A DNA stretch of 64,000 nucleotides from Chryseobacterium rhizosphaerae (GTDB lineage Bacteria; Bacteroidota; Bacteroidia; Flavobacteriales; Weeksellaceae), in NCBI RefSeq assembly GCF_003385455.1, contig NZ_QNUF01000004.1, positions 62,001 to 126,000 on the forward strand, read 5' to 3'. Position 1 is the stretch's first letter. Every line of letters starts with the position of its first letter. This document shows, one piece after another, positions 52,368 through 60,540 of this stretch. A program made the position numbers and the translations under genes. The notes under the pieces were generated by a model. It saw only the letters and a program-made list of their open reading frames with translations. It had not been told where the DNA came from and made no database searches.

Positions 52368-52748
52368 ATGGGATTTATTAAGGAATTTAAAGCTTTTGCT
52401 TTTAAAGGAAATGTTCTCGATCTGGCTGTCGGTGTTATCATTGGAGCAGCATTTGGTAAAATTGTTACTTCTTTAGTAGAGGATGTTGTAACTCCTTTAT
52501 TACTAAACCCGGCCCTGAAAGCTGCGGGCGCTGAGAACATCTCTAAGCTTACCTGGAATGGTGTTGCTTATGGTAATTTTCTTTCTGCCGTTATCAGCTT
52601 CCTGTGTATTGCAATGGTTCTTTTCTGGATCATTAAAGGAGCCAACAAAATCAGCAAGAAGGAAGAAGCTGCCCCTGCAGGACCTACAGATGATCAAAAA
52701 TTATTAGCAGAAATCAGAGACTTGTTGAAAAGCAAGAACAATCTATAA
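52368..52748 (+). CDS. mscL: Large-conductance mechanosensitive channel MscL
   Basis: A 126-residue inner membrane channel of normal length. Amphipathic N-helix (MGFIKEFKAFAFKGNVLDLA), TM1 with the pore-lining glycine/alanine pattern (AVGVIIGAAFGKIVTSLVED), a periplasmic loop, TM2 (FLSAVISFLCIAMVLFWIIK) and a cytoplasmic helix with LLAEIRDLLKSK. It opens on membrane tension to release solutes during hypo-osmotic shock. Single-gene unit with a clear promoter box and a strong terminator. Confidence 0.96.
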   Translation: MGFIKEFKAFAFKGNVLDLAVGVIIGAAFGKIVTSLVEDVVTPLLLNPALKAAGAENISKLTWNGVAYGNFLSAVISFLCIAMVLFWIIKGANKISKKEEAAPAGPTDDQKLLAEIRDLLKSKNNL

Positions 52749-52784
52749 TAAAAGATATCGATGCTGTCACACAGCAATCATTTG

Positions 52785-52817
52785 AAAAACCGGAGAAGCA
52801 AAGCTTCTCCGGTTTTT
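52785..52817 (+). terminator. mscL terminator
   Basis: AAAAACCGGAGAAGC / GCTTCTCCGGTTTTT, a 15-bp perfect stem with an AAA loop and a T8 tract. Confidence 0.93.
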
Positions 52818-53015
52818 TTTGTCCTATTCGAAATTTCAAATTGTTCAGTTGATTTTACTTTCTGCCCACAGTATTAGTCCGTTCAGCAGAGAATGTCAGC
52901 TTTGCTAAGTGAATCGCTATTACAATCCTAGTTGTTAAAACACTTTGTACTCTATACCACTTAAAGAAACTGTTTGTTAATACCTTATACTGAAACCTGA
53001 TAATATGAATAAAAA
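52818..53015. other. Gap between convergent terminators
   Basis: About 200 bp between the mscL and serA terminators; the whole mscL-serA gap is 414 bp. No frame, repeat or RNA gene recognised here. Confidence 0.4.
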
Positions 53016-53040
53016 AGCGGATTCAAAAAATGAACCCGCT
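53016..53040 (-). terminator. serA terminator
   Basis: AGCGGATTCA / TGAACCCGCT, 10-bp stem with one mismatch and an A5 loop, followed on the minus strand by TTTTTTATTC. Confidence 0.7.
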
Positions 53041-53050
53041 TCTATTCTAT

Positions 53051-53061
53051 TGGCTTTAGCC
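53051..53061. repeat. GGCTTTAGCC palindromic element
   Basis: TGGCTTTAGCC is the reverse complement form of the GGCTAAAGCC core at 25992-26001, located behind the serA terminator. Confidence 0.4.
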
Positions 53062-53079
53062 TAATCTTAATATAAAAAA

Positions 53080-53152
53080 GTTAAGAGTTAAGAGTTAGGA
53101 GTTGACAGTTGACAGCGCTATTGCCTACCATCTATCATCTATTACCTATTTC
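53080..53152. repeat. Two adjacent degenerate 7-nt tandem repeat arrays
   Basis: 53080-53114 is five exact-register 7-mers beginning GTT (GTTAAGA twice, GTTAGGA, GTTGACA twice). 53125-53152 is four 7-mers beginning CTA (CTACCAT, CTATCAT, CTATTAC, CTATTTC). They lie just behind the serA stop codon (53163). Part of the second matches the array at 26119-26135. Confidence 0.7.
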
Positions 53153-53162
53153 AAATTCTTGA

Positions 53163-54122
53163 TTATTGAATCTGCAAAATACTTGAAATCTGTTCTGCTA
53201 AGGAAAGTCCTATTCTATCCTGAGCTTCAAGTGTAGAAGCTCCTGTGTGAGGAGTCAGAGAGATTTTAGAATGATTCAGTATCTCTTTGGAAGGTGTCGG
53301 CTCATTAATGAAAACATCTAATCCTGCAAATTTCACTTTCCCGGAATCCAATGCTTCAATTAATGCTGCTTCATCAATCACTCCACCTCTGGAACAGTTA
53401 ACAACAGCAACCCCGTTTTTCATGATTTCAAACTCATTCTTACCTATCATATATCCGTCTTTCTGAGCAGGCACATGCAAAGTAATAAAATCTGAATGTT
53501 TCAGGACATCCTGTAAAGGTTCTGTTTCTATATCTACATTGATAAACTGGTTATTGTAAAACTTCACCTTAATACTGGCTTTTCCTACATTATTATCAGC
53601 TGCAACGACTCTCATACCAAGACCTAAAGCAATTCTAGCAACTTCCTGTCCTATTCTTCCCATTCCTACAATTCCGATTGTTTTTCCTCTCAGTTCAATA
53701 CCGGCAGCATATGCTTTTTTAAGTCCTGCAAATTCTGTATCTCCTACTAAAGGCATTTTTCTGTTGGAATCCTGAAGGAATCTTGCTCCTGAGAACAAAT
53801 GTGCAAAAACAAGCTCAGCCACTGATTCTGAGGACGCAGATGGAGTATTGATCACATGGATTCCTTTTTCTCTAGCATATGCTACATCAATATTATCCAT
53901 ACCAACTCCTCCTCTTCCTATAATTTCAATGGAAGGACAACCGTCAATAATATCTTTCCTTACCTGAGTTGCGCTTCGTACCAATAAAGTACGGATCTTA
54001 TGCTCATTAATGTAATCCACCAAAAACTCCTGTGGAACTTTTGCTGTAATAACTTCAAAGCCTTTTTCTGCTAATGCATCAATTCCTGATTGATCCAGGC
54101 CGTCGTTTGCTAAAACTTTCAT
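53163..54122 (-). CDS. serA: D-2-hydroxyacid dehydrogenase, probable D-3-phosphoglycerate dehydrogenase
   Basis: A 319-residue short-form dehydrogenase. N-terminal substrate domain (MKVLANDGLDQSGIDALAEK; GRGGVGMDNIDVAYAREKGI), Rossmann NAD-binding motif GIVGMGRIGQEVARIALG, catalytic Arg in VNCSRGGVIDE, Glu in VFINEPTP and His in LTPHTGAST. SerA oxidises 3-phosphoglycerate in serine synthesis. The protein lacks the ACT domain of E. coli SerA. serC is not next to it in this window, so the substrate rests on overall similarity. Same strand as the HAD gene upstream. Confidence 0.86.
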   Translation of the reverse strand: MKVLANDGLDQSGIDALAEKGFEVITAKVPQEFLVDYINEHKIRTLLVRSATQVRKDIIDGCPSIEIIGRGGVGMDNIDVAYAREKGIHVINTPSASSESVAELVFAHLFSGARFLQDSNRKMPLVGDTEFAGLKKAYAAGIELRGKTIGIVGMGRIGQEVARIALGLGMRVVAADNNVGKASIKVKFYNNQFINVDIETEPLQDVLKHSDFITLHVPAQKDGYMIGKNEFEIMKNGVAVVNCSRGGVIDEAALIEALDSGKVKFAGLDVFINEPTPSKEILNHSKISLTPHTGASTLEAQDRIGLSLAEQISSILQIQ

Positions 54123-54207
54123 AAATACAACTATATTTAAAATTAAAAAGATTTAAAAATTAAAGAGATAGGCTCTCATTTAATCTTTAAATCTTTGAAT
54201 TATTTTT

Positions 54208-54618
54208 TTATTCTCCGTCTTCTTTGAATACTTCGATCGTCACTTGCTTCTCTACCAAATCCGTAAATCTGCCTTTGTATCTCGTTGCTCTTACCAAGTG
54301 ATTATCTATCCAGTGATAATTTCCGCCTCTTGGTTTTCCGCAGAGTACACTGTGGTACTTGAAGCCGTGTTTATCCAGCCAATCAATGGTAATTTGTTTA
54401 AGATTTTCTGTTCTTGAAGTAAAAAAACAAATCTGGTGTCCTTCGTCATACCATTTGTTTACTGTTGCCAATGCATCCGGGTAAGGCTCACAGGTAACCA
54501 TTCTTTCCGGTTCTTCATTAGGAACATCATCTGTAATGGTTCCGTCAATATCAATTAAGTAATTTTTTACTCCATCCTTAAGAATAGGACTTATGTGCTC
54601 TATGTATTCTAATTCCAT
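54208..54618 (-). CDS. Small HAD-superfamily phosphatase-like protein
   Basis: A 136-residue protein with HAD motif I YLIDIDGTITDD (nucleophile and acid-base Asp pair), motif II ICFFTSRTEN, a lysine in LCGKPRGGNYHW and WIDNHLVRA as the likely acidic end motif. It is shorter than most HADs and lacks a cap domain, so it may act on large substrates or protein-bound phosphate. Related flavobacterial proteins carry misleading names such as phosphoheptose isomerase. It has a -7 box 18 nt upstream. Confidence 0.8.
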   Translation of the reverse strand: MELEYIEHISPILKDGVKNYLIDIDGTITDDVPNEEPERMVTCEPYPDALATVNKWYDEGHQICFFTSRTENLKQITIDWLDKHGFKYHSVLCGKPRGGNYHWIDNHLVRATRYKGRFTDLVEKQVTIEVFKEDGE

Positions 54619-54635
54619 CGGTTAACATTAAGTAA

Positions 54636-54643
54636 CAAAGTTA
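54636..54643 (-). promoter_or_regulatory. HAD gene -7 box
   Basis: TAACTTTG on the minus strand, 17 nt upstream of the ATG, with a TTG about 20 nt further upstream as a possible -33 element. Confidence 0.6.
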
Positions 54644-54987
54644 GGGTTTTTACAACTATCAAGCACATGAATCTTAGTTTATGTTAAAAATTTACTACAA
54701 AAAGCGTTATTTAATGAATAATATAAATATTTTATTCGTCATTTTACCATTTATGATTAAAAATTTTCGTTTCAGAAATTCATTTTACACAGGAAATATA
54801 GTATTTAGATACGAAATAAGGTTAAAGTTCATTTTAAAACACCAGAGTCCGAATTAGACTTTTTATATAAAAGCTTGAAACCGCTGTTTTATTCTTTTTT
54901 CAAGCCTGATCCTGTCCCTTTACTTCTCAATTTCATTACAAACGCATGATGTTTATCTAAAAATTTCCAAAATACATTTATTACGCT

Positions 54988-54995
54988 TACATTTG
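54988..54995 (+). promoter_or_regulatory. idi -7 box, near-leaderless
   Basis: TACATTTG, 5 nt before the idi ATG. Confidence 0.6.
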
Positions 54996-55000
54996 TAGAA

Positions 55001-55516
55001 ATGGAAGAATTAGTAGTTTTAGTAAATTCTAAAGATGAAGTTTTGGGTCTGATGGAAAAACAACAGGCTCATATCAATGGCTTATTACACCGTGCTTTTT
55101 CTGTTTTTCTATTTAACAGTAAAGGAGAAATGCTTCTTCAAAAAAGAGCTTCGGGAAAATACCACTCCCCCAATCAATGGACCAATGCAGTGTGTTCACA
55201 TCCCAGAAAGGAAGAAACCTATCTGGAGGCCGCAAAACGCAGGCTGAATGAAGAATTGGGTATTGAAACAGAACTTTCAGAAAAATTCAATTTTATCTAT
55301 AAAGCTGATGTAGGCGGAGGTCTTTGGGAGCATGAACTTGATCATGTGTTCGTAGGAAACCATGAGTCTGAATCTGATTTTAATTTGAATAAAGATGAAG
55401 TGGAAGAAATAAGATTTATATCCGCGGAAGATCTGGATAAAGAAATTGCTGAAACTCCTGAAAATTTTACAGAATGGTTTAAGATCATTCTTGAAGAATA
55501 CAAACACCATTTTTAA
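55001..55516 (+). CDS. idi: Isopentenyl-diphosphate delta-isomerase, type 1
   Basis: A 171-residue Nudix-type isomerase interconverting IPP and DMAPP. Visible are the metal-site His in HINGLLHRAFSVFLF, the catalytic Cys in WTNAVCSHPRK, the Nudix-like helix AAKRRLNEELGIETE, and the catalytic Glu with metal ligands in LWEHELDHVF. Normal length. It heads a tight set with a secreted protein (2 bp gap) and gcvT (7 bp gap), so the three are co-transcribed although their roles differ. Confidence 0.95.
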   Translation: MEELVVLVNSKDEVLGLMEKQQAHINGLLHRAFSVFLFNSKGEMLLQKRASGKYHSPNQWTNAVCSHPRKEETYLEAAKRRLNEELGIETELSEKFNFIYKADVGGGLWEHELDHVFVGNHESESDFNLNKDEVEEIRFISAEDLDKEIAETPENFTEWFKIILEEYKHHF

Positions 55517-55518
55517 AG

Positions 55519-55989
55519 ATGAAAAGAATATTGCTTGTATCTGCTTTATTTTTTGGAAGTCTACTTTTTGCACAAAAAGCAAATGTTTACGACAGTCCCA
55601 ATTATTCTATTAATGTTCCTGAAGGCTGGAAATCTACCAATGACAGTGATATTGTCAACATTTTTCCTACCAGCGAAATCGGAGCTATTACCATTTCTGA
55701 ATATCACGATCTGGGTCTTCCAAAAGAAGAAATGAAAAAATTTATCCTGGCATTGTATAAATCAGAAGATTCTGAGAATAAAATAAAGCAAAATAAGAGT
55801 AAAAAAGGATACACAGAATATTTCTACGAATATTTTGATGAAAAAGAGAAGCTTTTCTGGACTACCAGAGCTTTTCAAAAAGACAAAGATCTATATCTGG
55901 TAACAATCAACTGTGGTCAGAAATTCTGGAACGGAAATTATATGACCCTTTTTAATGAAACTTTCAACAGTTTTAAAATAAAGAAATAA
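55519..55989 (+). CDS. Small secreted protein, MOG1/PsbP-like
   Basis: A 156-residue protein with signal peptide ([15 protein letters not shown]). The mature part begins [14 protein letters not shown] and ends [12 protein letters not shown], the strand-helix layout typical of MOG1/PsbP-like proteins; that fold is inferred by eye. It is embedded between idi and gcvT and probably translated from the same mRNA. Function unknown. Confidence 0.7.
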   Translation: MKRILLVSALFFGSLLFAQKANVYDSPNYSINVPEGWKSTNDSDIVNIFPTSEIGAITISEYHDLGLPKEEMKKFILALYKSEDSENKIKQNKSKKGYTEYFYEYFDEKEKLFWTTRAFQKDKDLYLVTINCGQKFWNGNYMTLFNETFNSFKIKK

Positions 55990-55996
55990 ATTAAAT

Positions 55997-57073
55997 ATGA
56001 AGAAAACAGCCTTGTACGACACTCATGTTTCTTTAGGAGCTAAAATCGTACCTTTTGCAGGTTTTGAAATGCCTGTTCAATATTCAGGAGTAACGGAAGA
56101 GCATTTTGCAGTAAGAGAAAAAGCAGGATTATTTGATGTTTCCCACATGGGACAATTTTTCATCGAAGGTCCCGGTTCAAAAGACCTTTTACAGTGGGTA
56201 ACAACCAATAATGTAGATGCTTTGGAAAACGGAAAAGCTCAATATTCATGTCTTCCTAACGAAGATGGGGGTGTTGTGGATGATCTTATCGTTTACAAAA
56301 TGGAAGATGATAAATATTTCGTGGTTGTCAATGCTTCAAATATAGATAAAGACTGGAATCATATTTCAAAATACAATACTTTCGGAGCTACAATGACCAA
56401 TGCGTCTGATGAGATGTCATTATTGGCAATTCAGGGACCTAAAGCTACGGAAATCCTTCAGAAGCTTACAGAAGTTAATCTTTCTGAAATCCCTTACTAC
56501 CATTTTACAGTAGGAAGTGTGGCTGGCGTAAACGATATCATTATTTCAAACACAGGATATACCGGAAGCGGAGGTTTTGAGATCTATTTTAAGAATGAAA
56601 GCGCAAAACAGCTTTGGGATGAAATTATAAAAGCAGGTGAAGCTGAAGGAATTATCCCATGTGGATTAGCTTCCAGAGACACTTTACGATTAGAGAAAGG
56701 ATTCTGTCTGTACGGAAACGATATTGATGATACCACTTCTCCTATTGAAGCAGGCTTAGGATGGATCACAAAATTTGACAAAGATTTTGTTTCCAAAGAT
56801 ATTTTTGCAAAACAAAAAGAAGAGGGGGTTACAAGAAAGTTAGTTGGATTCGAATTACAGGATAAAGGGGTTCCAAGACATGATTACCCTGTAGTAGATG
56901 CAGAAGGCAATGTAATTGGAAAAGTAACTTCAGGAACACAGTCTCCAATGAAAAAGATCGGTTTAGGTCTTGCTTATGTAGACAAGCCTCATTTCAAATT
57001 AGGTTCTGAGATCTTTATTCAGGTAAGAAATAAAAATATTCCTGCAAAAGTAGTGAAAGCTCCTTTTGTATAA
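55997..57073 (+). CDS. gcvT: Glycine cleavage system T protein (aminomethyltransferase)
   Basis: A 358-residue cytoplasmic enzyme that moves the methylene group from the aminomethyl-lipoyl H protein to tetrahydrofolate, releasing ammonia. Signatures: [68 protein letters not shown] and [14 protein letters not shown]. Normal length. The H and P proteins are not in the window, so the glycine cleavage genes are dispersed. It ends at a strong hairpin. Confidence 0.96.
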   Translation: MKKTALYDTHVSLGAKIVPFAGFEMPVQYSGVTEEHFAVREKAGLFDVSHMGQFFIEGPGSKDLLQWVTTNNVDALENGKAQYSCLPNEDGGVVDDLIVYKMEDDKYFVVVNASNIDKDWNHISKYNTFGATMTNASDEMSLLAIQGPKATEILQKLTEVNLSEIPYYHFTVGSVAGVNDIIISNTGYTGSGGFEIYFKNESAKQLWDEIIKAGEAEGIIPCGLASRDTLRLEKGFCLYGNDIDDTTSPIEAGLGWITKFDKDFVSKDIFAKQKEEGVTRKLVGFELQDKGVPRHDYPVVDAEGNVIGKVTSGTQSPMKKIGLGLAYVDKPHFKLGSEIFIQVRNKNIPAKVVKAPFV

Positions 57074-57084
57074 TATCAATACAC

Positions 57085-57118
57085 AAAAAACCGCAGTTTA
57101 ATAAAGCTGCGGTTTTTT
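57085..57118. terminator. Bidirectional terminator after gcvT
   Basis: AAAAAACCGCAG / CTGCGGTTTTTT, a 12-bp perfect stem, between convergent gcvT and the coiled-coil protein gene. Confidence 0.9.
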
Positions 57119-57152
57119 TTATCAATTATTTTTCAGACAGGTGGATACCGGA

Positions 57153-57884
57153 TTATACATTATCTCCTTCCCCATCCATCCATCTTCTCATCTGCACTCT
57201 ATGAGCCGGGGTCTCCTCTATTCCTCCAGCTAAAACATGTAAGATTTTATCCCATAGATTTTTCTTCTTAGACTGTAATTCTTTTATTTCGCCATAGGCA
57301 ACCAGATATTCCTGTTCGTACTGATAGGCATCTTCGTCAGAGTAATTCCACGGGATATGATTAAGAATGTCCTCTGTTAAGGTATCAATCTCATCAGGTT
57401 CCAGTGTTTCCATCATTTTTAGCTTGAGATGATAGGTTTCAGATATTGACAATATTTTGTTTAAAGAGGTCTTTATATCTTTCCAGATACCTTCCCATTT
57501 TTCAAGATTGTCATCCATAAAAATGGTATTCCCCATTCTTTCCAGTGTCACAAAATTGTCCAACACCAAATTTTTATATTCTTCGTGGGTTTCCCAGATT
57601 CCGACCAAACTTGAAGCATCTTTTTCTTTAAATTTTTCTTCAATTTTTTCCAAAACCTTAAGCAAAGCATTAGAATTTTCTACCAGTTTGGATTTTTCTC
57701 TTATCCATAAGTTAATAACCATACTATCATTTGTAGTGGTAATTAGCTTTCCGCAGTCTTCAATTTTCCGTCTTATTTCATCATCACTTGTTTGAATTTC
57801 TTTATTTGTGGTCTTAATATCCAAAGAAAGTTTCCTTAAGCTTTGTACCGCTTTAATTACGGGATTGAATTGTTTTTCCATCAT
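57153..57884 (-). CDS. Coiled-coil protein of unknown function
   Basis: A 243-residue soluble protein with no signal peptide or membrane segment. It is charged and mostly helical, for example NKEIQTSDDEIRRKIEDCGK, NALLKVLEKIEEKFKEKD and EIKELQSKKKNLWDKILHVL. No family recognised. The spacing and helix pattern would suit a small structural or effector-associated protein, but nothing in the neighbourhood supports a specific role. The start may be the second of two adjacent Met codons. Confidence 0.55.
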   Translation of the reverse strand: MMEKQFNPVIKAVQSLRKLSLDIKTTNKEIQTSDDEIRRKIEDCGKLITTTNDSMVINLWIREKSKLVENSNALLKVLEKIEEKFKEKDASSLVGIWETHEEYKNLVLDNFVTLERMGNTIFMDDNLEKWEGIWKDIKTSLNKILSISETYHLKLKMMETLEPDEIDTLTEDILNHIPWNYSDEDAYQYEQEYLVAYGEIKELQSKKKNLWDKILHVLAGGIEETPAHRVQMRRWMDGEGDNV

Positions 57885-58159
57885 AATCTGTTTTAATTAT
57901 TTTATTGTAAAAGAATGAATGTGTTTTTTAAGGGAGCCAAGAAATTCAATGTCTCGCGGTCACTAATTTACGAACTTCCTAATAAAACAACCAATTAACA
58001 ATCGAAAACAAATCAATTATGAATCAAATTCAAATTATCAATATAAAAAATCACAATAAAATAATAAAACACAAATAAAAAATAATATAAAAAATCATAA
58101 TGGATAATTTTTTTTAATCACCCTACTGATAGAAACTTCTATTTACTTTCAAATTCATT
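57885..58159. other. Very AT-rich gap
   Basis: 275 bp, dominated by A/T runs, between the coiled-coil gene and the double-glycine peptide gene. No frame, repeat or RNA gene recognised. Confidence 0.4.
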
Positions 58160-58198
58160 AAAAAAAAGAGGTTGTATTTTCTACAACCTCTTTTTTTT
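58160..58198 (-). terminator. Terminator overlapping the double-glycine peptide stop codon
   Basis: AAAGAGGTTGTA / TACAACCTCTTT extended by A/T tracts to 17 bp, with a 5-nt loop. The stop codon (58197-58199) overlaps the edge of the stem. Confidence 0.9.
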
Positions 58199-58385
58199 AA
58201 TAGCAAATACAGCAAATCTTTCTGTCCGGGCTACAGGCGTCACCTACTCCCGGTGTATTGGAAATGACACCCCCTGCTGGTCCACATAAGGTATAGCAGT
58301 TAACAATAAGAGGTCTTGCTCCTCCATCAATCTTCTTTAATGCTGATCTGTTAAGGCTTTTCATTTTTAAAAAACTTGTTTTCAT
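58197..58385 (-). CDS. Cys-rich double-glycine leader peptide (bacteriocin-like)
   Basis: A 62-residue peptide. The first 22 residues form a leader of the type LNRSALKKIDGG ending in Gly-Gly at 21-22, the cleavage site of peptidase-containing ABC exporters. The 40-residue core has six cysteines (NCYTLC, DAC, ICCIC) and ends ICCICY, which suggests three disulfides or modified cysteines. An internal Met8 (58362-58364) gives a shorter leader and is an equally likely start. A -7-like TATCTTTA lies upstream at 58404-58411. No exporter, immunity or modification gene is adjacent, so it is an orphan precursor. Related short peptides are common in Chryseobacterium genomes. Confidence 0.75.
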   Translation of the reverse strand: MKTSFLKMKSLNRSALKKIDGGARPLIVNCYTLCGPAGGVISNTPGVGDACSPDRKICCICY

Positions 58386-58501
58386 GATTTTATTTTTTAG
58401 TTATCATAAAGATAAGTATTTAATAATTAAGTGTTTAAAAATAAATCACAAAATATGGATAAGAAAATTACTTCTTCAGCAAAGGGAAACAGACGGTATT
58501 T

Positions 58502-58858
58502 TTATGCATGGGTTCCAAAGAACTCATGCAAAGCTTCCACATTTTTCTTATCATTCCCTACAAAAATTTCTTTATCAGTAAGGAAAACCGGTCTTTTTAA
58601 GAATGTATAATGATCCAGCAACAGTTCCTTATAATCTTTTTCAGTTAAAGACTTCACATCCAGCCCTCTCAATTTGATCTGAGTAGACTTTTTGCTGAAC
58701 AATGCTTCATAAGACTTCGTTTTCTTATGCATCTCTGCAAGCTCTTCTTCTGTAATCGGTTCTTTTTTGATCTCTCGAAGCTCCCAGCCTGTAAGGTCAA
58801 ACTGTGCTAATATTTTTCTGCAGGTATCGCAGGTATTGAGATGAAATACTTTTTTCAT
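58502..58858 (-). CDS. ArsC/Spx-family thioredoxin-fold protein
   Basis: A 118-residue protein of the arsenate reductase-like family. The active-site motif is NTCDTCRK (CxxC, Cys10 and Cys13), followed by WELREIKKEPITEEELAEM and the C-terminal KRPVFLTDKEIFVGND, which fits the RP-x(n) motif of the fold. It may be a redox enzyme, an arsenate reductase-like protein or an Spx-type regulator; no ars genes are near. It has a -7 box at 58915-58922. Confidence 0.85.
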   Translation of the reverse strand: MKKVFHLNTCDTCRKILAQFDLTGWELREIKKEPITEEELAEMHKKTKSYEALFSKKSTQIKLRGLDVKSLTEKDYKELLLDHYTFLKRPVFLTDKEIFVGNDKKNVEALHEFFGTHA

Positions 58859-58914
58859 TGTTGTTTACGAATCTTAAATTAATAAAAATTCTCGTCTGTA
58901 AGAATTTAGTCTTT

Positions 58915-58922
58915 CAAAAGTA
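58915..58922 (-). promoter_or_regulatory. ArsC-like gene -7 box
   Basis: TACTTTTG on the minus strand, 56 nt upstream of the ATG. Confidence 0.5.
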
Positions 58923-58978
58923 GGATTTAATCTAAAAATTTGAAAATTATTAAATAACTTTATTCAAATTTTATAAAG

Positions 58979-59446
58979 ATGCAGAACAAACCTATTACAT
59001 TTCAGTTTATTTCAGAGCCTTCGGATGTTAATTACGGAGGAAACGTACATGGCGGAAGCGTTATGAAATGGATTGATCAGGCTGGTTATGCATGTGCTAC
59101 TACCTGGAGCGGAAATTACTCCGTAACAGTGTATGTGGGTGGCATTCGTTTTTATGACCCTATTAAAATAGGTGAGGTAGTAAAAGTAGATGCTCAGGTC
59201 ATCTTTACCGGAACTTCCAGCATGCATATCTCGATCAATGTTTTTTCACGAAATCTGAAACAGCCGACATTTGAAAAAAAGACCCATTGTATCATTGTCT
59301 TTGTTGCGGTGGATGAAAACGGAAAAAAACTCCCTGTTCCCAAATGGATTCCTGAAACCGAAGAGGAGAAACAACAGGAGAAGTATGCCAAGCGCCTGAT
59401 GGAACTGAGAACACAGATTGAGGATGAGATGAAACCTTTTCTGTGA
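58979..59446 (+). CDS. YciA/BACH-type acyl-CoA thioesterase
   Basis: A 155-residue hotdog thioesterase. The signature NYGGNVHGGSVMKWIDQAGY contains the catalytic Asp, followed by VGGIRFYDPIKIGEVVKVDA and HCIIVFVAVDENGKKLPVPK. Acts on acyl-CoA esters in the cytoplasm; substrate range unknown. The C-terminal 25 residues are a charged helix. It diverges from the ArsC-like gene. Confidence 0.9.
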   Translation: MQNKPITFQFISEPSDVNYGGNVHGGSVMKWIDQAGYACATTWSGNYSVTVYVGGIRFYDPIKIGEVVKVDAQVIFTGTSSMHISINVFSRNLKQPTFEKKTHCIIVFVAVDENGKKLPVPKWIPETEEEKQQEKYAKRLMELRTQIEDEMKPFL

Positions 59447-59535
59447 ATACGGGATAAAAAGCTAGATAATGAGCAAGTATAAAAAATTTGCTATTTAGAT
59501 TAATATCATACAACATCATTTTTAATATACATAGT

Positions 59536-60372
59536 ATGAGAAATATTTTCACATTATCTGCTTTACTGCTTATCATTTTATGCCCGTCCCAGATACATCG
59601 ATTTATCTATGAAATGCAATACAAGATGGATTCTACAGAAAATGGGCTTGAAAAACTGAATATGATCCTGGATATTGGCTCCAAAGAAGTGAAGTTTTAT
59701 GGGCAAAATCTGGCCATTACGGATTCTTTGAATAAAAAATTCGGAATGAATTCTGACTATACAGACATGTCCGGCCAAGTGATAAAAAGGAGAATCAACT
59801 CTTTTGATAATGAAAATTACATCAATATCAAACAAGGGTATTATTCTTTTAAAACAACGGATAAAATCAATTGGACTATTTCTGATGAAATTAAAAAATC
59901 TGAAAATTATATTTTGCAAAAAGCAAGTACAAGATTCGGGGGAAGAAGCTGGACGGCATGGTTTTGTAAGGATATTCCTTTTAATGAAGGCCCATTTAAG
60001 TTTCGCGGACTTCCAGGCTTAATTTTTGAGCTCTCCGATGCAGGGAAAAATTTCATCTATACTCTTGTCAGAAGCCAGGTACTTCCAGATTCCTATTCCA
60101 CTGAAAACTTTGTAGAATCCAACTTTGGAAATAAAGCAGTCCCTATCAACGAAAAACAAAAGCATAAGCTAATGATAGAGTTTTACAATGATCCTTTTGC
60201 TTTTGAAAGAAATACTTTCAGCAAAACAAATAGTGATTTAAAGATTAATATTAATGGAAAAGAGATCCATAGTGTTGATGAACTCAATACTCAGACCAAA
60301 AGTATGCAGGAAGTGATTAGAAGGTACAACAATCCTCTTGAAATTGATAAAGCTGTTCATTATAAAGAATAA
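59536..60372 (+). CDS. GLPGLI family secreted protein
   Basis: A 278-residue secreted protein. Its motif FKFRGLPGLIFELSDAG (about residue 157-173) is the family name-giving signature and is preceded by WTAWFCKDIPFNEGP. The signal peptide is MRNIFTLSALLLIILCPSQI; the ATG at 59536 was chosen because the longer frame from 59488 puts 16 non-signal residues ahead of it. Function of GLPGLI proteins is unknown; they are frequent in Bacteroidetes, often near TonB-dependent receptors, none of which is adjacent here. Confidence 0.88.
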   Translation: MRNIFTLSALLLIILCPSQIHRFIYEMQYKMDSTENGLEKLNMILDIGSKEVKFYGQNLAITDSLNKKFGMNSDYTDMSGQVIKRRINSFDNENYINIKQGYYSFKTTDKINWTISDEIKKSENYILQKASTRFGGRSWTAWFCKDIPFNEGPFKFRGLPGLIFELSDAGKNFIYTLVRSQVLPDSYSTENFVESNFGNKAVPINEKQKHKLMIEFYNDPFAFERNTFSKTNSDLKININGKEIHSVDELNTQTKSMQEVIRRYNNPLEIDKAVHYKE

Positions 60373-60430
60373 TAAAATTTAAAACTTCTTTAATTCTTTT
60401 CAGTTTTTTTGAAAAACAGATTCTTCTTTT

Positions 60431-60438
60431 TATATTTG
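60431..60438 (+). promoter_or_regulatory. ClC gene -7 box
   Basis: TATATTTG about 100 nt upstream of the ATG; implies a leader of roughly 95 nt. Confidence 0.5.
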
Positions 60439-60540
60439 TATCATCAAAAAGGAAATGGTGTTCTTCCTTCCCCCAACCGCTCCACAAAAGCTGATGACGC
60501 CTGATTGAAAGATTATTAACAATAACTGATCAGGATTATT

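Larger units (their letters stand above)
54619..55000. other. AT-rich gap between the HAD gene and idi
   Basis: 382 bp between divergent genes. It holds the two promoters listed separately and an imperfect hairpin GCTTGAAA / TTTCAAGC around 54873-54906. No frame or RNA gene recognised. Confidence 0.4.
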
